A stretch of 64,000 nucleotides of DNA from Heliocidaris erythrogramma. Its lineage: Eukaryota; Echinodermata; Echinoidea; Camarodonta; Echinometridae. Shown here piece after piece: positions 38,101 through 49,829 of the stretch. Position 1 is the stretch's first letter, and each line of letters begins with the position of its first letter. The stretch lies in the NCBI GenBank assembly GCA_025617745.1, contig CM046870.1, positions 30,275,927 to 30,339,926 of the forward strand, written 5' to 3'. The translations under genes were made by a program, and so were the position numbers. The notes beneath the pieces were generated by a model. The model worked only from the letters and a program-made list of their open reading frames with translations, ran no database searches and was not told the DNA's origin.

Positions 38101-41100
38101 AAGGAAGACGAGGAAGGGAGAGGTGCAAGAACCAGAGACCTTCCACACACGTTGGGTGAGTTTGTTTAAACTTATAACAAATACGCCTGCTCAGTGGCCG
38201 GGCGGCCAGTTTTTAGCCAATATCGCCCAGCCACTGCTGGTTTTTAGGCCATCACTCAGTCGTCACTGAAGTTCTAGCACGGAGACGGGACAGGGACAGG
38301 GACAGGGACAGCCACTTTGGGGCGGGTGAGCCAAAAGTCGCTCAGCTTCAGTAGGTCCTTCAGATGAGCAAGAAGAGAAGATAGCCCAGTTCGATGACAA
38401 CCCATAATTTTACGACTACAAGAATAAGGTGAAAAGGAGACACCTGCTGGGGAGCTGTGTGGTATTCTGTAAATTAAAACTTTTGTTGTATCTACCAGAG
38501 ATAATATCTAATATTGTAAGTTGGTATTCTGAAAAGTGCTTGAGGGAGATATTATCTAAGGACTGCCTTTATTATCTTTGACACACCCATTTTTTGACAC
38601 TTTACCAATCAAGATGGATTTTATATAGGTACATGTAGTTCAACCAATAGGAGCACCCCTTATGTCAGAATGCCGGAGGATACATTGGATTCAGCAGCGT
38701 TCCGCCACCGCGTCACATTCTTGTTTGCACTCTAGCGGTCACATTTCGTGACGGATTTCTTTCAAACTTTGTATGGAGGTGTATCTTGGTAAAATCTAGA
38801 CATCTGTAATTTCTGGTGATGCTGCCCCCAGTGTTCTGTCTTTTATATGCTAAAAGGCCATATTTTGGGGGATAGTATGTGCGCTCTAGCGGTCATATTT
38901 CCCAGTGGATTTTGATCAAATTTTCCAGGAAGGTGTCTTTTGGTATAATCTAGAAACCTATAGATTTTGGTGATGCTGCCTCCAGTGTTCCGTCTTTTAT
39001 AGGGTCAAAGGTCATACTTCAGGGGATGGCGTGAGTGCACTCTGCAGGCCACATTTCTGGATTGATTTTTTGTATGGAGATGTATCTTGGTATAATCTAC
39101 ACATCTTTAGTGTTTGGTGATGCTGCCCTTGTTGTTCTGTCCTTTATAGGGTCAAAGGTCATTTGTCCATTTCGTGCACTCTTACTTCTGCATTTCAAAT
39201 TTTGCGTGAAGGTGTCTCTTGGTGTAATTTAAAAACCTATAGTTTTTGGTGATTCTGCTACCAGTGTCCCATCATTTATAGGGTCAAAGGTCATACTTTG
39301 GAGAATGGTGCCAGTGCACTCTGCAGGCCACATTTCTTGATGGATTTCTTTCAAATTTTCCATGGAGATGTAACTTGGTATAATCTACACCAGTCAGAAT
39401 GCAGGTCGTATGCAAATAAGCAAAAAGGGCTGATTTTATTTCCCGTGCCTGAAATGGCACACTCTCTTTGCAACCAGTGTGCTGTTTTACATGGTCGTAT
39501 TCAAAGTTCATTAACTCCAAAAATATTAACGCTGTGCTCATCAAACTTTCTGGAAAGATAAATGGATAGTTTATCAACACAGACATACCTTGTTTATTAA
39601 AGTTATGATGCAAAGAATAAGTAGTTGAAAATAAGTGATAAAATAGTGAAACAAAACACTTTTCTTTATAAGATTTCAAGTCCATAAAAGACATATAAAA
39701 AGTATATGAGCCACTATTAAAATGCATATGTATGAAAGTGTTGAAGTTTCATCTTTAATATTGTCATATTCAAAACATCCATACATTCATGACAGGGTCA
39801 GGATCCAGCAATATTTAACCCAAGTACATAATATATCCTTGAAATTGCCAAGACCATAGAATCCTAGCACTGTGATTGGCTGACAAGGCCACCCTGCAAG
39901 ATTAGGGCGCGATATTTGAAACCACATGCCACCCGTTGGGTGAACTCTTGACCTCTTGTGCAAACATGGTCCTGGCTGTGACAAACATGTTGATCTATTT
40001 TGGGGAAAGGGCCTGTGAATTAACCAAGCAGAGTGCTGGAATCAACTGTTTGAAGGACACAATGTATACCTTGGTTACATTTTGCTGGATCCTGACCCTG
40101 TCATAAAGTGTACATTGATATTATTTAAATATTTGTAAAGTATAGATATTGCCCTTAAATTCACACTCATGTCAAATTCAACCTGGCTCATAATAAAACT
40201 GAGTTTTTTACAGGTTTACTTTTCGTTTTGTTTCCATTTTTTTTGTCATAAAATAACATAAGTTTTCACCAATTTTGTCGTATTTTTCATAAACAAATAG
40301 ATTATCATGAATTTCTAATCCCTCTTTTATTTGATGTGTAAATCCTGACGGTCGGTAAATGTTAACTAGTCCATTCATTCATTTGGAAATTGGATGTTCC
40401 TTGGGATTCGTGCTCCTTATGTATTCAGAGACTGACCCTGTCAAGCAAAATGTACACAATGACTTCCGATACCCGTTTCGCCAGGATTGACAGTAAATTA
40501 CAGATTTCATTTTTGGAAATATCTTTTCCAACATCGATCGGTGAGTAGATTTTATAGTATTTGATTGATATGTTGGTGTCGGTTTTTGTAAATTAAATGC
40601 CGATTTTTTTTTTTTTAGTGAATGTTGGTGGCTTTTGTGCAGTGGTGTTTGAAAAAGTTGAGGTGTTTGACTGCCTAGATTCTACACATAAAGTATAGTA
40701 ATGATGCTATCAGTGGTTTAGGACTGGTTTCATGGCTTTACGCTGGTGCTCTGGATCTGGTCTAGACGGTTGGCGGGCTGCGTGGCCGGAGCGGTCGGCG
40801 GAGCGGTCGGCCTGTCTCATTGGCAAATCATCATATCGAGTAGTCGATTACTCTGTTAATCAGGATCACTCTCAGTCACTTCAAAGTACTTGATGATCAC
40901 ACTTTCACATGACAATGAAGATAAATGACAAAACAACTGTTCAATATTAAAGCTAACTTGTGGGTCACAGAATTAGATGATTTTATTTGGAAACTTGAAA
41001 ACAAATGCAAGCTAACAAAAAGGGGATAACTTGGATAAGAAATGACAAACCATATTACAATTTGAAATGTGTGCTTCAAGCAATATATTTCTAAGTACAT

Positions 41101-44100
41101 CCTTTTACTGACAAAGGAAAAAAAAAGAAATACTTGTATGCCGAATTAGAATGTACCGATGGAAGTTTAGCAATCTAAAACAAATTAATAAACAATAGTT
41201 CAACATGCATATATATGTCTTGGTGGGAGTTTCGGGTATTTTTTCAATTCGGGAACCCGACGATTTTTCGGGCGGGTTCCCGGTTACCCGAAAATCATAT
41301 AACACAAATTACAAGCTTATATTTACCCTTAAGAAGCTATTAACACTGGGAAAAACTCATCACTGCATTGGGGCGCTACATGGATATTTACATGTAGATA
41401 TTGAATGGCTGGTCGACGTTATCTACCGCCTTGTCATGTTACATACATGAGTAATCATTAAATACTTATTTTTGGGAAACGGGCATGTAATATTTTGAAC
41501 CGGGACCCGATGCTCTCGGGCGGGACCCGGGTACCCGTTTTTTAGTCCCAGCACTAGTCAACATACAACTAACAAGTGATATTTTTTAATTATAAAGATG
41601 GCTCTGGCAACTTCAAAAATGGCTCTCTGAAATAAAAAAATGGCTCCTGCAACAAAAAAAAGTATTTTTTCCCCGGAGTGCGATATTTATACCCCTGCCA
41701 AACGAAGTTTGAAGGGGGTGTATGGTCGGTAGGTCGATCGGTCGGTCCATTGCAAATCTTGCGCATCGAACTACTTCCTCATTTTTTTAGCAATGCTTGT
41801 GAAATTCGCCACACACATTGGTCTTGGGATGAAGATATGCAAGACATATTTGTTGAATGTGTCGGAAAATGCGATGCCATGGTAACAACATATTCTGGCA
41901 ATAAATCAGGTTGAAATCTTGTGGATCGAACTACTTCCACATTTTTCAAGCAATGCTCATGAAATTTGGCACACACATTTGTCTTGAGATGAAGATGTGC
42001 AAGACATATTTTTGGAATGTGTCGGAAAATGCGTTGCCATGGTAACAACATATTATGGCAATAAATCAGGTTGAAATCTTGCGGATCGAACTACTTCCAC
42101 ATTTTTCAAGCAATGCTCATGAAAGTAGGCACTCACAAATGTTCTTGTGGTAAAGATGTGCAAGACATATTGTTTCAATAATGCTTGTGATGGTCTTCAA
42201 AAACCTCGGAAAGTACCTTAGATATTTCATGAAATCCTCGCAAAATTTTGACAATTGAAAATTGTCAAAATAGCGCATTCGCACTCTCTTGCCCAATAGA
42301 CTGGCAGAGAGTAATTCTATTGGCTGAGCATGATGAAAGCGAAAACTGACAACATTTCTTATTGGTTAAGGCATAAATGGGCGTGTCTGAGATGAGATAA
42401 AATCTCGCTAAAATGGTAATCGGAATACCGATTTTAAAATATTTTTAGGGTCTTTTATTTCACCGACTTAAAATCTCAGATTTTATATAAAATGAAGAAT
42501 ACCGCCCCGTCTTCAGGGCATTCCTTGGATTCAAAAGAGATTTAATTTAAACAAGGGGTGTAGTTATTGACTTAGTACTTACGGGGCTATGATATCGATA
42601 TTTTCATTCAGTTTTTCATTTACTTTAATGAAAATTTTGCGCTTACTATGAAGTAAAACACTCTTCCTGAAGAGACCTTCCCTAGAGCCCTTCCCTGTTG
42701 TACTGCCTGAGAGGGGGTTCGCCCTCATTCTTCGGTTCCATTTTCAATCAGAGTGCTCAGGAAGGCCCTGTTAGTGATGTGTAAGTCATTTCATGACCCT
42801 GATGCCAGGTCACCATTGATTACAGTATGTATCCTTTGAGTACCATACACATCCCAAATTGACTTTTACTGTGCTAATTTTCATATTTTTGATACTATCC
42901 TTGGTATGGTGGGTACAAGCCTTGATATCACTGGGAACTAAATTTATACCATATTCCCTCAATGGTACCAGCTGCAGAGCACAAAATGCTACCACTTAGA
43001 TGGCACACAGGAAAAATAAAGACAGTTTAAGCTTCACCAGAGTACCCACTTGTGAAGGACCTTATGGTAGGTGTCCAGATCCAAGTGGGTCAGTTTGTGT
43101 AACTGAACAAACTGATTAAAATGGCACCAACTGACATTTAGACTTCTGCCATAGCCTTCCTAAATACTCTTAATGAGAATGGAGCGAAAGTATGAGGGCA
43201 AAGTCCTTCTTGTACAGTGCAACACGGAAGGGCTCCAGGGAAAGTCTCTCCAGAAAGAGTGTTTTTCTTCATCTTCAGAGTAAAATTTCATTAAAATAAG
43301 CAGAAAACTGAATGAAAATGGCAGTATCATAGTCCCGTAACCTCTAAGTCAATAACTTCACCCCTTGTATACATTAAATCTCCTTTAAATCCAAGGAATG
43401 CCCTGAAGACCAGGTGAAAGCATCTCTGGACAACATCCTCAAGGAAATTATTAAGCCATTGGATACCAGGCACTGGCCTGCTATCTCAGTAGAGACCTCC
43501 AGAAGCATTGGGACAGTGGACTGAAGTGTTACAAGCTTTAATCACAAAGGATTTTATTCATAATGATCGGCAAAGTCAATGAATCACGAAGGTTATGAAT
43601 AATTCTGAACATCACTAAATTTGGATAACTCACTTTATGCAAATAAGGTGAAATCAGAAACGGCATTCATTTGTAGATGATAACTAAATGTATTCAAGTG
43701 ATGTGCAAGTAAATCTAGTTCTTTCATTTTTGCGAAAAATGCACAAATCTACAATTTTCTAAGCGGTATGAATAATTTTGAGGACAACTGTATCACCATA
43801 GGTAGACCATCTGATTAGATTTTGGGGTACATAGGTCAAAAAGCCAATTTCCTAAATTTCAGGTGTTAGCCTTGTTAATGTGATATCTCAATCATTTGAG
43901 TTATGAACTTCAACTTGGCACTAATACATGTATGTATCAACATATAAAGATGATCTGATTAGGTTTAGGGGCACAAAGGTCAAAGTCAAAGATCTTTTAG
44001 ATCATTCTGAAATTTCATGTTTTAACCTTGTTAACGTGATATCTCAAAAATCATTTGAGGTATGAACTTCAACTTGGCGCTAATGCATGTATGTTTCACC

Positions 44101-44849
44101 ATAGGAATACGATCTGATTAGATTTTGGCAAATGTAGGTCTAAGGTCATTTACCGTGAAATTGCAGGTTTTTGCCTTGTTAACACTTTCTTGAACAATTT
44201 GAACCATTAACTTCCAACTTGGAACTGGTATGCATCACCATACATGTATATGGTGAGACAAACTGATTACCGTTAGATTTTTGTTCACGTAGGATAAAAG
44301 TGACAGGTCATAGAGGTCATGTGAAATTTTTTTTTTTTTTGCTTTGTTATCACCATATCTCAACTATTTTGTATTCATACATGTAACTAGGAGGAGATAA
44401 TGTGATCAGACTTTTGGGTTATAAGGTGTATTAAGGTCAAATGTTAAAGAGGTCAATTAACATGTAATTGTAAGCTTTTGATTCTGGTTATCACAATATT
44501 TCAGAGGCATATAGGAGATGCAGTTGCATTCATCTTGTTCAACTTTTCTTTGCCATTTTTTTTTTTTTTTTTTTTTTTGCTTTGAAATATACAACATTTG
44601 GTCATGTATATTTTGCTTTGCTTTGAAATGTACATTTTTATAAGGTTTCCTTTCACTCTGTGTGCAGCCAAGAAGGCCCACAAGAAATACAAGCCAATCC
44701 GGACAGACTGCCACAAGTTGAAAGAGAGGGAGGCCAAGGACAAGTCCAGCTCCGGCGCCTCCAAACCTAAAAAGCTAAAGCGAGACGCTCGCCTCCAGCT
44801 GTTCTACAGTGGCACCAAGAAGCCATTTTCTTCCCAGGTCCTGGGTTCG
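32132..44849 (+). CDS. acidic protein, tentatively RBM33-like N-terminal region (3' end open)
   Basis: Exons 32132-32227, 33695-34173, 36769-36949, 38047-38155 and 44668-44849 join with matching phases (0, 2, 0, 1, 0) into 349 codons. All introns are GT-AG. A non-coding 5' exon probably ends at 31337 and continues at 32093. Exon 1 is basic then acidic (KRRVEEAALDEDDLL). Exon 2 is about 160 residues dominated by Glu, Gly and Tyr. Exon 3 has HDVLIINCQDDSLFDDF, which resembles the conserved DEVLDIEINEPLDEF segment of vertebrate RBM33; exon 2 LGSSDEEENL also fits that family. Exon 5 is lysine-rich (HKKYKPIRTDCHKLKERE...) and was not recognised. RBM33 is a nuclear RNA-binding protein, but its RNA-binding part is not in the window, so the name is only a candidate. 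It could be an unrelated acidic nuclear protein. Further exons after 44849 were not found. Confidence 0.6.
32427..33470. repeat. imperfect inverted-repeat region in intron 1 of the acidic-protein gene
   Basis: The blocks around CTTAAGCAGACGACG (32655) and CGTCTGCTTAGACAGG (33258) are inverted, as are GATGACGTCACAC / GTGTGACGTCACA and AGAGC...CAGCA pieces further out. Arms are diverged. Likely an old inverted-repeat transposon; ends uncertain. Confidence 0.45.
34513..36047. mobile_element. PIF/Harbinger-like DNA element with Myb/SANT ORF
   Basis: The ends are inverted: GACCACGTTTACACAGAG at left, and CTCAGTGTAAACGGGGTC at right. Subterminal blocks with GAACTCGAGTTCAAATTCGA recur on both sides. 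The flanking repeat ...GCATTCTAA|AATGTGGCATTCTAA, present intact at about 34420, shows the insertion site: TAA before the element and a TAT-like triplet after it fit the 3-bp TWA duplication of Harbinger elements. It carries the minus-strand ORF at 35259-35603. No DDE nuclease is seen, so it is non-autonomous now. It lies in intron 2 of the acidic-protein gene. Confidence 0.75.
35259..35603 (-). CDS. Myb/SANT-like DNA-binding domain protein, Harbinger-associated (114 aa)
   Basis: The ORF starts MNNDTARTSLWSQEEEKALI and continues with VYNKISDML, CKVKINNLKTWYKK and KPGKSGG, the pattern of the trihelix Myb/SANT-like domain (about residues 10-80) of the second protein of PIF/Harbinger transposons. 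That protein helps the nuclease reach DNA ends. It stops soon after the domain, shorter than the usual 200-300 residues, so a downstream exon or part is missing. Located inside the inverted-repeat element 34513-36047. Confidence 0.7.
   Translation of the reverse strand: MNNDTARTSLWSQEEEKALINVYFDNKIHGMLDGTCRNTQVYNKISDMLAKDDIVRSPKECKVKINNLKTWYKKQADRVGKPGKSGGARPKRTAIFDLYIDQDIPRNILLGSHK
37320..38012. mobile_element. near-perfect palindromic (foldback) hAT-like MITE
   Basis: Arms of about 335 bp (37320-37655 and 37675-38012) are reverse complements with few differences, leaving a loop of about 20 bases. Ends are TAGCCAGGATTAGC / GCTAATCCTGGCTA. Flanks TCTCTGAT (37312-37319) and GCTCTGAT (38013-38020) look like an 8-bp target duplication with one mismatch, the size made by hAT transposases. 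Each arm contains ATAAAATGGCGGCTGCGTGC-like sequence near the loop. It lies between exons 36769-36949 and 38047-38155, ending 35 bp before the latter exon. Confidence 0.85.
38690..39410. repeat. ~140-bp tandem repeat family, about five units, with DR1-like motifs
   Basis: Units share GTGATGCTGCC, TCTTTTATAGGGTCAAAGGTCATA, CACTCTGCAGGCCACATTTC and GGTATAATCTA in fixed order (the second is a composite of up to 24 positions, conserved mainly at its 3' half). GGGTCAAAGGTCA occurs at 39002-39014, 39149-39161 and 39281-39293. No ORF of interest. Confidence 0.9.
39791..40105. repeat. inverted pair GACAGGGTCAGGATCCAGCA
   Basis: GACAGGGTCAGGATCCAGCA at 39792 and its reverse complement ending near 40104 flank about 270 bp without an ORF, and a related ACTGACCCTGTCA occurs near 40431. 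Probably a small inverted-repeat element. Confidence 0.6.
41690..42190. repeat. ~146-bp tandem repeats, three units
   Basis: Units share CGAACTACTTCC, AGCAATGCT, CACACATT, GATGTGCAAGACATATT and GCCATGGTAACA. The leading block ACGAAGTTTGAAGGGGGT recurs with the related array at 45000-45475. Confidence 0.9.
42509..43410. mobile_element. MITE-like element with ~250-bp inverted arms
   Basis: GTCTTCAGGGCATTCCTTGG (42509) is matched by its reverse complement ending at 43410. The match continues inward with interruptions to about 42760 / 43170 (AAGTCAATAACT.CACCCCTTGT, TTTTCATTCAGTTTT.C). No ORF and no clear target duplication. Confidence 0.8.
43790..44440. repeat. ~140-bp tandem repeats, about four diverged units
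   Basis: Shared blocks: CTTGTTAACGTGATATCTCAA, ATGAACTTCAACTTGG, GATCTGATTAGATTTTGG and AGGTCAAAGTCA-like ends (first block shown is conserved over about 20 positions). Units decay towards the right. The array ends shortly before exon 44668-44849. Confidence 0.85.
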
Positions 44850-44989
44850 GTAAGCATCTGCAAGGATTGGTCTCTCTTCATACCTTGTCTTCTTGCCTTT
44901 TTGCCTTCTTGCCATGCACTCTTAATACCTTTTGGTTATGTATATTTTGCTGTATTTGAAATGTACATTTACAATTTTATACCCCCACC

Positions 44990-45475
44990 AAACAAAGTTT
45001 GAAGGGGGTATATAGGAATCAGTGTGGAGTCGGACGGGAGGTCGGTCGGGAGGTCCGTTGCAAATCTTGCACATCGAACTACTTCATTTTTCGAGCAGGG
45101 CTCGTGAAATTAGCCACACACATTGGTCATGGCATGAAGATGTGCAAGACATTTTTTGAATGTGTCGGAAATGCGTTGCCATGGCAACGGCATATTATGA
45201 CAATAAATCAGGTTGAAATCTTGCGCATCGAACTACTTCCTCATTTTTCGAGCAATGCTCATGAAATTTGGCACACACATTGATCTTGGGATGGAGATGT
45301 GCAAGACATATTTTTTTAATGTGTCGGAAACTGCGTTGCTATGGTAACGGCATATTATGGCAATAAGTCAGGTTGAAATATTGTGGATCAAACCACTTCA
45401 TCATTTTTGGAGCAATTTTAGGAAATTTGGCACACACATTGATCTTTGAGTGTCGATAGCATTTTTTTCACAGTG
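44990..45475. repeat. ~146-bp tandem repeats, three units, same family as 41.7-42.2 kb
   Basis: Begins CAAACAAAGTTTGAAGGGGG and repeats CGAACTACTTC...CACACATTG...GATGTGCAAGACAT...GTTGCCATGGCAAC. It starts 140 bp after the exon ending at 44849. Confidence 0.9.
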
Positions 45476-45479
45476 TGTT

Positions 45480-46815
45480 AGAAACTTCTTTGCATGGTAG
45501 CTGTATTATTACTGTATCTTGCATATTTTACTTTTGTTTTTGGCACTCGTATCTTATGGCACAATTCAAATTATCTGCTTCTTCATTGGTAGGACTTTTA
45601 TGTTCCCTTGTGTTAAAGGATCCACATCCAGCAAAATACTCAGTTGCCCCCTAATGTAACGTGTACATGCAGATGATTTGAATAGACCATGCGTCCTAGT
45701 CACGGTGTCGGTAACATAATGCAAGAATCATTACTTATCGAGAGGTAACGAATAAGTCAGGAATCAAACAGGAAAAAATGGAAAAGAACTAAATCACCGG
45801 GGGGGGGGGGGGTGTTTCATCAATCCTTAAAATTGATCTTAAAATCGATCCGATCCGACCTAAAATCAAGTTTAGGCACTTAAAATCGATTTTAGATTTT
45901 AGGTTTGAGGGCCTGTTTCATCAAAGTATTTAAAATTGATATCAATATTAAATCGATTTTAACTTAGGATGCGATCCTTATCGATTTTAAGAGGTGCACA
46001 GATCAATTTTAATGCATTATTGGTTATTATTGATTTCCTATGTTCAGCAGAATTAAGGCTTAAATGTCCGCTAACTTCAATTTGACCATGCACTACTATT
46101 TGAAAGTGGATAATGCTCAACAAAATTAATGACAATGTTCAATACTATAGAATAAAATAATGTCTCCTCATTAATGAATGGTCTACTCACTTTATCAATT
46201 ATCATTACTAAATTTGTGATGTGATTTTAGTATTGCTAAGATTCATTTGCAATGGGACACGGAAGGTCCACAGGATATGCTAATTTTCAAATTGCCCCTT
46301 TTGGGTAAAACTTCCTATTTTTCCTTTTCAGCTCGATATTTTTTCATAACGGCCTATATTTCTTTACGTGAAATTAATATGTGAAATTAATACTAAGTAT
46401 GAAATGCTACACTTTGAATTATTGTTTTAAGAGGGAAAATGGGAAAGTTCTTTTCAATAACTCATATGATGGCGTTTCTCTATTCAACTATCATTATGTT
46501 TTTCTTGTTTCAAGGAAACAACTACTCCCACAGCAACAATGAGCATCATTTTCATAGACCATCTCCCTCTCTGCCACACACACACACACACACACACAAA
46601 AAAAAAAAACCCCACAAAAACACACTCCTTTCGATCACAAAGCTACATTTTGGCATCTTCCATTTCAAAGTTTTCCTTTTCTTTCCTTTGCGCCCCCCAA
46701 AAATAAATAAAAGGGGGATACTGGCCTGTAACAAAAAGCACCATTTCCCTCCGACAAACAAATGCACTCACATAAAATTGCTCTTTATAATCATTTCATA
46801 GTTCCTACCACTAAC
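45480..46815. other. no gene seen
   Basis: Holds poly-G (45799-45812), a block of TTAAAATCGATTTTA-type self-complementary sequence (45825-46030) and a CA repeat (46578-46598). No exon supported. Confidence 0.5.
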
Positions 46816-47849
46816 AAGCGGGTCAATCCACATCAAATCAACGGATTTTCAGACAAGTTGTCACCCGACCCCCTTTGATTTTCTTTAAACTCGCACCAAA
46901 TGTTCCCCCAAGTGTCTGACGAAAAACCCCAAAATATTTTGTTCCTAGGTCAAACGGTTGCTAAGATATGGCCTCGCCTAGCAACCAGTGCGCAGACAAA
47001 GCAATAAGGCTAATTAAATTTATGCATTTTTGATTGACCACTGGAGCCAAAATTCTTCACACAGAGAGCTCATTGTCTGGATATTGTGAGAACTTTATGC
47101 CCTTTACAAAAAAAAATAATCATGACACAAATACGATTCTCCGTTTTCGTGTACAAGGTCACCGAAAATGGCGTGAACTGTAAAATCTGTGATTTCAAGT
47201 GTATGTTTGGAGGCTCATAGCTTCAAAATCAAATAAGCTTAGGACCCAATATTTTGTATATATGTGAACACTTTTAGTAATTGAACAAACCTAAAAAAAA
47301 GTCAGAACGTTTGTCCAAGCGGTTTTGCTAAAGAGCGCCCTCAAATTTGGGATATTTTCAAAATAAGCCAAGTTCAAGGTCATGGATCACCCTTGGTCCA
47401 ATCTCGGAACACCACCAATTCTTGCGTATGGATAGGCATTTACATATATATTTTTTTTACATTTACTTATTTTTAATTTCTGGTCACGTGTGACCTTAAG
47501 AGCATATTCCATAATTGATTTTCTCACAAACACCTGATCATAGTGCTATTTACAATATTGATAGTTTCAAATGAGTAATTGAAGAATATATCACATTTGT
47601 TCACTCTAATTTGACTATGACCTTGAAATGGTTCCCCCAAAAGGTCCAAAATCATTAAATAATGCTAATTTGCCCCCACGTGTGAATTTTACACTCTTAA
47701 AATTTATTGTCTCACAAACCCAAAGCCTGATAATGATATTTTCAATATTGATAGCTTTCAATGAGTACTTAAAGAATATGTCACATTTGTACACTCTTAT
47801 TTGACTATGACCTTGAAATGGTGCCCCCAAAAGGGGCCCAAATTGTTAA

Positions 47850-49533
47850 AGACCTGGTCCGGTGACTGAACAACTATATATCAATGGAAAGCTTATTGGA
47901 CGTAGAATACAAAAATATATGATTAAGACCAATGAGACATTTCGTAATTGCACAATAAGCAAAACAAAAAATAATTTTCAGCCTCCCCGCCATTTACGGG
48001 TGAGCCGGTCCGAAATAAATCGCAAGCGCTATGACGTCATCTTATGAAGACCCGCTAGAACTTGAACTTAGTACTAGAAGGCCGCGACGCAATCGTGCAT
48101 GTATTTGTACATAAACAACACAAGTTGAGCGGGGAGAAAAAGTTTTGAGTTGTCATGGCCTCAGTTGTGATCGAAGAAGATCAGGATGATTTGCTGATGG
48201 ACTGTGAATACGAGGAGGTAGAGGATGGTGAGGAAGTAAGTGGAGAAGATGAGGGAAACGATGAAAGTGAATCGAGTTCTGGCAGCGGCAGTAGTGATAG
48301 TGACGAGGACAATAGTGATCTGGCCGGTGATGAAGACGGGGATGCTGCCGCAGGTGAAGGGGCAAGGTTAGGGGTAGTTACTAGTAGCGTGGGAGTATGA
48401 GCCACTGCCAAGATGAGGACCGGGAGAAAATGTAGGAGATAGAGATTTGCAAAACCGTGACAACAGAATGCATGGAAATGTAGAAGATTGGTGAGTTTTG
48501 TGATTTCTTGTTGATGATTTCAATAATGATCTGAAACTATAGCAGAATGTTTAGAATGAGCAAACTCTCTCACCATGCTCACCTAGAGCTAGACTAAATT
48601 TTCACTTGATCTGGCGGATATAAATGGCGACTGGGCTTAACGAATTTGGCCATTTGTGATTTATATATAAAGTATTTCTTCAAAATGAACCAATATTTTG
48701 AGCTTGGCTGTAGGGCCAATAAGTTTAACGCGAGGACATCGTCGACTGTCAACTTCGACAACTGCGGCCATAGCTATAGTATACCTACTAACCTAGCGTT
48801 CGCGGCAGCTCCCGGTAGGTAGGCTACCCGCAGCGCGGGCGGCATAGACATGCTATGATAGCCCTGATGCAGGCCAGCCACGTATGCAGTCCATGCATCC
48901 GAAAATGCAATTTCAAGATTCCTGCAATAAATATTTTACAAAGAATCGAAGAATCTCGTCTAAATATATGGTGAAAATGATTCCTTTTGCATTTTGATGG
49001 CTATAATTTTGCTAAATCTAGACTAAACCAAATCTAAAGTTTAACAAACATGACAAAGTTAAACCTAACACAAGCAATGCACTCATTATTGTGCGAGACA
49101 TGCCTACAAACGTGAAGAGCATAATCGACTCATAACAGCCCCCAAATTAAATGGAACGACGATTAATCCCCATTCATATCTATTCTATTCAGTTTTAATT
49201 AAAATAATCATTTTAATTAGTAAAATAAGACACAAAGTCTCATCAAGTTACGTACCATTCCGTATTGACATCGCCTACTGTGTGCAGAAAGATCACAGGC
49301 TCGCAATCGATCGCTACATAATAAGACGTCATCCGCTCGAAGGCTCTTATTCGCGATGTAACTTCAGGGTTTTGAAGCACTTGAATTCCACCGGAATTCC
49401 AGATTTCAAACCACTATTTCTCATCCGCATGGCAATTTCTGGATAAATAGTGGTGATTTTCCTCTTCTGTGTCCCCTAAGCTTCAGATTGATATATAATT
49501 CACCTATTTGATTTCTCGGTTCGGACCAGGTCT
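47850..49533. mobile_element. TTAA-flanked DNA element (1684 bp) in the left arm of the foldback element
   Basis: Ends AGACCTGGTCCG / CGGACCAGGTCT are perfect over 12 bases and weaker to about 50 (ATATATCAAT..GAAGCTTA in both). TTAA stands at both edges (47846-47849, 49534-49537). Joining the flanks gives AATTGTTAAAATATGCTAATTC, matching the uninterrupted repeat unit near 49725-49745, so this is a clean insertion with TTAA duplication. TTAA targets are typical of piggyBac and Kolobok elements. No transposase is present; it contains the acidic ORF at 48155. Confidence 0.88.
48155..48491 (+). pseudogene. acidic exon, possibly from a P2RX7 C-domain-like protein, frameshifted
   Basis: ATG 48155 opens MASVVIEEDQDDLLMDCEYE and an acidic, Ser/Gly-rich stretch of 81 codons ending at a TGA near 48398. 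In the +1 frame just there, EYEPLPR is followed (after one stop) by GENVGDRDLQNRDNRMHGNV and EDW, then a GTGAGT donor. Acidic N-terminus, (F/Y)EP, then DR...NTEWC is the layout of many invertebrate proteins with the P2X7 intracellular (zinc-binding) domain. The cysteine-rich exon itself was not found. It may be a decayed gene carried by the TTAA element, or a chance acidic ORF. Confidence 0.4.
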
Positions 49534-49829
49534 TTAAAATATGCTAATTCGCACTCACATGTGACTTTTATAGCATATTTCAAAATTTATTCTCACAAAC
49601 CCAAAGCCTGATGATGATATTTTCAATATTGATAGATTCCAATGAGTACTTGAAGAATATGTTACATTTGTACACTCTAATTTGACTATGACCTTGAAAT
49701 GGTGCCCCAAAAATGGGCCCTAATTGTTAAATATGCTAATTCGTGCACACATACAACATAATTCAAAATAGATTTTCTCACAAACGCAATGCCTGAGCAT
49801 GATGATACATGTATTTACAAGATTGATAG

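Noticed and set aside
47846..49537. Classification of the 1.7-kb element as piggyBac outright
   Set aside because: The TTAA target fits, but the ends start AGACC rather than CCC and no transposase is present; Kolobok or another TTAA group is equally possible.
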